From: Methanomassiliicoccaceae archaeon UBA472
Lineage (GTDB): Archaea; Thermoplasmatota; Thermoplasmata; Methanomassiliicoccales; UBA472
Assembly (NCBI GenBank): GCA_002497075.1
Contig: DAML01000006.1
Coordinates: 1 to 6,789, forward strand
DNA length: 6,789 bases
Direction: 5' to 3'
Shown: piece after piece, positions 5,387-6,789 of the stretch
Layout of the letters: each line of letters begins with the position of its first letter
Numbering within the stretch: the first letter of the stretch is position 1
Notes under the pieces: generated by a model
What the model was told of the DNA's origin: nothing
The model's database searches: none
What the model saw: the letters and a program-made list of their open reading frames with translations, nothing else
Translations under genes and position numbers: made by a program

Positions 5387-6249
5387 CAGGACTGGCACTC
5401 AGTGTCCTTCATTTTGCCGCGGTCCTTCAGCAGACGCTTCTTCATCTCTTCCCCGGAGAGAACGCCTTCGTCCGTGATGACCGAAGTTACAAGTTCCAGG
5501 GGGGTCAGCTCGAACACGACCTCTTTGATGTTCATTTGATCAACGAGGCCCTCACCTTCCAAGGCGTCCATCTCCAGCACCGGTATCAGCTTGGATGTGG
5601 AGCAGAGCACAACGAACGGTTTCGCGTGCTCCTTGGCCGCCAAGGCCAACAGCATGGTTCCCACCTTGTTCACCACGCCCTCCGGGCACACCCCGTCCGC
5701 GCCGACCAGGACCAGGTCGGCCTTCCGCACCTCGGAGGCGATCATGGAATCCCTGAACAGGGAAGCACGGTGACCCTTATCAGCCAGCTTCTTGCAGGTC
5801 ATTGTTCCTTCCCCCATAGGCAGAGACTCGGCCACGGAGATCTCAGCATCCTTCGGCAGCGACAGCAGAGAGCTCATGACCGTCCCGGAATAGGAGATGG
5901 TAAGCACCTTTCCAGGTTTGTACGTGCTCATGAGGGTCTTGGCGATCTTCTGTGGCGCCGCGGTCTCTCTATCCCTGAGGTCGGTTAGAAAGCCCTTGAC
6001 GAAGCCATTGAACTGCTCGTCCGGTATCTGGGCGTTCAGCAGCACACGTATCGAACCGGCCACGTTCTGCAAGGGCGCCATGGACCTCTTGACCTTGGAC
6101 AATCCGTCAGAGAAATCCCTCCACTCCTGCACCTTCGGCTTTTTTAAAAGCGCTTTCTGCAGGCCGTCCAGCAGTTCGGAATAGATCTCGGAGGAACCGG
6201 AGACCCGGTCGTTGGATATCTTGTCAAGCAATGATGCGAGGTTCGTCAT
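5383..6249 (-). CDS. IF-2B family protein (eIF2B alpha/R15P isomerase superfamily)
   Basis: A 288-residue member of the family that includes eIF2B regulatory subunits, ribose-1,5-bisphosphate isomerase (R15Pi) and MtnA. The family core is clear: GADGV with the conserved aspartate (Asp185), NKVGT (194-198), LALAAKEHAKPFVVLCSTSK (201-220), and FELTPLELVTSVITDEGV (246-263). An N-terminal helical part (1-105) precedes the Rossmann-like part. Two catalytic features of the isomerases look changed. The segment equivalent to the active-site Cys strand reads TISYSG (117-122), without cysteine and closer to the eIF2B alpha form, and the ESRP sugar-phosphate motif reads ESLP (141-144). This favours a binding or regulatory role over isomerase activity, but exact residue equivalence needs an alignment. 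The C-terminus ends in two cysteines (TECQSC), which is unusual. The start at 6249 is supported by AGGTG five bases upstream. Convergent with the 77-residue gene, sharing CTAG; downstream of the DUF835 gene on the same strand. Confidence 0.88.
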   Translation of the reverse strand: MTNLASLLDKISNDRVSGSSEIYSELLDGLQKALLKKPKVQEWRDFSDGLSKVKRSMAPLQNVAGSIRVLLNAQIPDEQFNGFVKGFLTDLRDRETAAPQKIAKTLMSTYKPGKVLTISYSGTVMSSLLSLPKDAEISVAESLPMGEGTMTCKKLADKGHRASLFRDSMIASEVRKADLVLVGADGVCPEGVVNKVGTMLLALAAKEHAKPFVVLCSTSKLIPVLEMDALEGEGLVDQMNIKEVVFELTPLELVTSVITDEGVLSGEEMKKRLLKDRGKMKDTECQSC

Positions 6250-6316
6250 GGGAACACCTACGATGATGGTTAAAAGAAAGGGATATTGAAAAAGGATGGG
6301 GTTTTAAGTTCGCCCG
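6250..6316 (-). promoter_or_regulatory. Gap between DUF835 and IF-2B genes: possible T-tract terminator and promoter
   Basis: In minus-strand order this 67-base gap holds TTAAAAC soon after the DUF835 stop, the pyrimidine run CCTTTTTC (about 6289-6296), CAATATCC and CTTTTAACC. A T-run can end transcription in archaea without a hairpin, and TTTTTCAATAT or CTTTTAA could serve as a weak TATA box for the IF-2B gene. None of these is a strong match, so the two genes may equally be co-transcribed. Confidence 0.35.
6255..6259 (-). promoter_or_regulatory. Ribosome binding site of the IF-2B gene
   Basis: AGGTG on the minus strand lies five bases before the ATG at 6249 and matches the anti-Shine-Dalgarno core. 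It implies a leadered message, unlike trpB2, and fixes the start. Confidence 0.65.
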
Positions 6317-6778
6317 TCAGGTGCAGACCACTTCGTCGGAGATCCTTTCCAGGGCGCCGACGTAACCGGGGTTCTGCTCGTTGGGGTCCAGGCTGATGAA
6401 GAACTCGGCGTTGCCTAGGCCGCCGCGCGCCCTCTTCAGTGAGTCTATGACCGGGCGCAGGCCGTTCCAGGAGTACAGCACATCAACTCCGTTGAGCACA
6501 ACGATCGGCGACTCGTTCTCCTTCAGGAACTCCTTGATCCGGGACTCGAAGTTCTCCAGGTTCATCGGGGGGATGCAATCTTCCTCCGGGCGCGGCGACA
6601 ACCAGAACGCGGTCATGTTGTCCTTGACCTGGTCGAACTGCATCTCCAGCTGTCTCGGAGAGTTCTTGGAGATGTACAGCGCCTTTCGCCCCTTGCGAAG
6701 CTCGCGCCGGAGCATCTCATGGGTGCGCAGCGGCACGCGCTCCTTTATCATTACCAGCTTTCCTTCCTTGTCGTTCAT
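6317..6778 (-). CDS. DUF835 family protein
   Basis: A 153-residue standalone DUF835 domain, a family of unknown function common in Thermoplasmatota and often found as an output or sensor module fused to other domains. Visible family marks are the early strand ALYISKNSPRQLE (33-45), the paired strand IVVLNGVDVLYSWNG (92-106), resembling the Walker B strand of a RecA-like fold, and FFISLDPNE (126-134) near the end. There is no Walker A lysine loop, no membrane segment and no attached receiver or PAS domain, so it is a bare cytoplasmic domain of near-minimal size. The start at 6778 is supported by GAGGGG (6788-6783) four bases upstream; Met10 is a less supported alternative. It lies 67 bases upstream of the IF-2B gene on the same strand. 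Possible roles are signalling or partner binding by analogy with fused relatives, but nothing here identifies a partner. Confidence 0.82.
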   Translation of the reverse strand: MNDKEGKLVMIKERVPLRTHEMLRRELRKGRKALYISKNSPRQLEMQFDQVKDNMTAFWLSPRPEEDCIPPMNLENFESRIKEFLKENESPIVVLNGVDVLYSWNGLRPVIDSLKRARGGLGNAEFFISLDPNEQNPGYVGALERISDEVVCT

Positions 6779-6782
6779 TTTT

Positions 6783-6788
6783 CCCCTC
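6783..6788 (-). promoter_or_regulatory. Ribosome binding site of the DUF835 gene
   Basis: GAGGGG on the minus strand, four bases before the ATG at 6778, decides the start. The promoter must lie beyond the right edge of the window. Confidence 0.65.
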
Positions 6789-6789
6789 G

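Noticed and set aside
5117..5988. Frames of 93, 94, 150 and 60 codons opposite the 77-residue and IF-2B genes
   Set aside because: All oppose better supported genes, and their translations have irregular composition without recognisable motifs.

Overview
The window looks like a piece of a GC-rich archaeal genome, most likely Thermoplasmatota and perhaps near the Methanomassiliicoccales. The grounds are a DUF835 protein (a family mostly known from that phylum), an archaeal-type TrpB2, a standalone IF-2B-family protein, TATA-box promoter signals (TTTATAT, GATATATATC) and short intergenic gaps. The lineage is inferred from protein style and was not searched. All positions were read by eye.

Layout. 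(1) Positions 1-1208, minus strand: a TrpB2-type tryptophan synthase beta chain. It is well conserved from its start to residue ~392 and is then cut off where the first 30 bases of the window repeat, in perfect inverted orientation, codons of the same gene (87-116). This looks like a foldback artefact at a contig end, so the apparent TAA stop is probably not real. (2) Positions 1209-1386: a 178-base AT-rich divergent control region with TATA-like boxes facing both ways, three inverted repeats, and a TGTACA hexamer resembling the archaeal TRP box just upstream of the trpB2 promoter. (3) Positions 1387-5101, plus strand: a two-gene ABC export operon of the MacB/LolCDE type, with a 239-residue ATPase and, 4 bases later, a 996-residue double-FtsX permease. 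(4) Positions 5153-5386, plus strand: a 77-residue protein of unknown function. It lies in the same frame as the permease, separated from it only by one TAG and 17 sense codons. (5) Positions 5383-6249, minus strand: an IF-2B-family protein whose stop codon shares the palindrome CTAG with the stop of the 77-residue gene. (6) Positions 6317-6778, minus strand: a DUF835 protein.

How the parts fit. The ATPase and permease should form one membrane complex that moves a lipid, peptide or other amphiphile, or acts mechanically on something outside the membrane; nothing here identifies the substrate. TrpB2 stands alone without trpA, as is usual for this subgroup. The IF-2B and DUF835 genes share a strand and may be co-transcribed, although the IF-2B gene has its own ribosome binding site and possible promoter. 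No RNA genes, CRISPR arrays, insertion sequences or phage genes were seen, and no gene-free stretch exceeds 300 bases. The best leads are the trpB2 control region, the in-frame TAG behind the permease, and the IF-2B protein that appears to lack isomerase residues.
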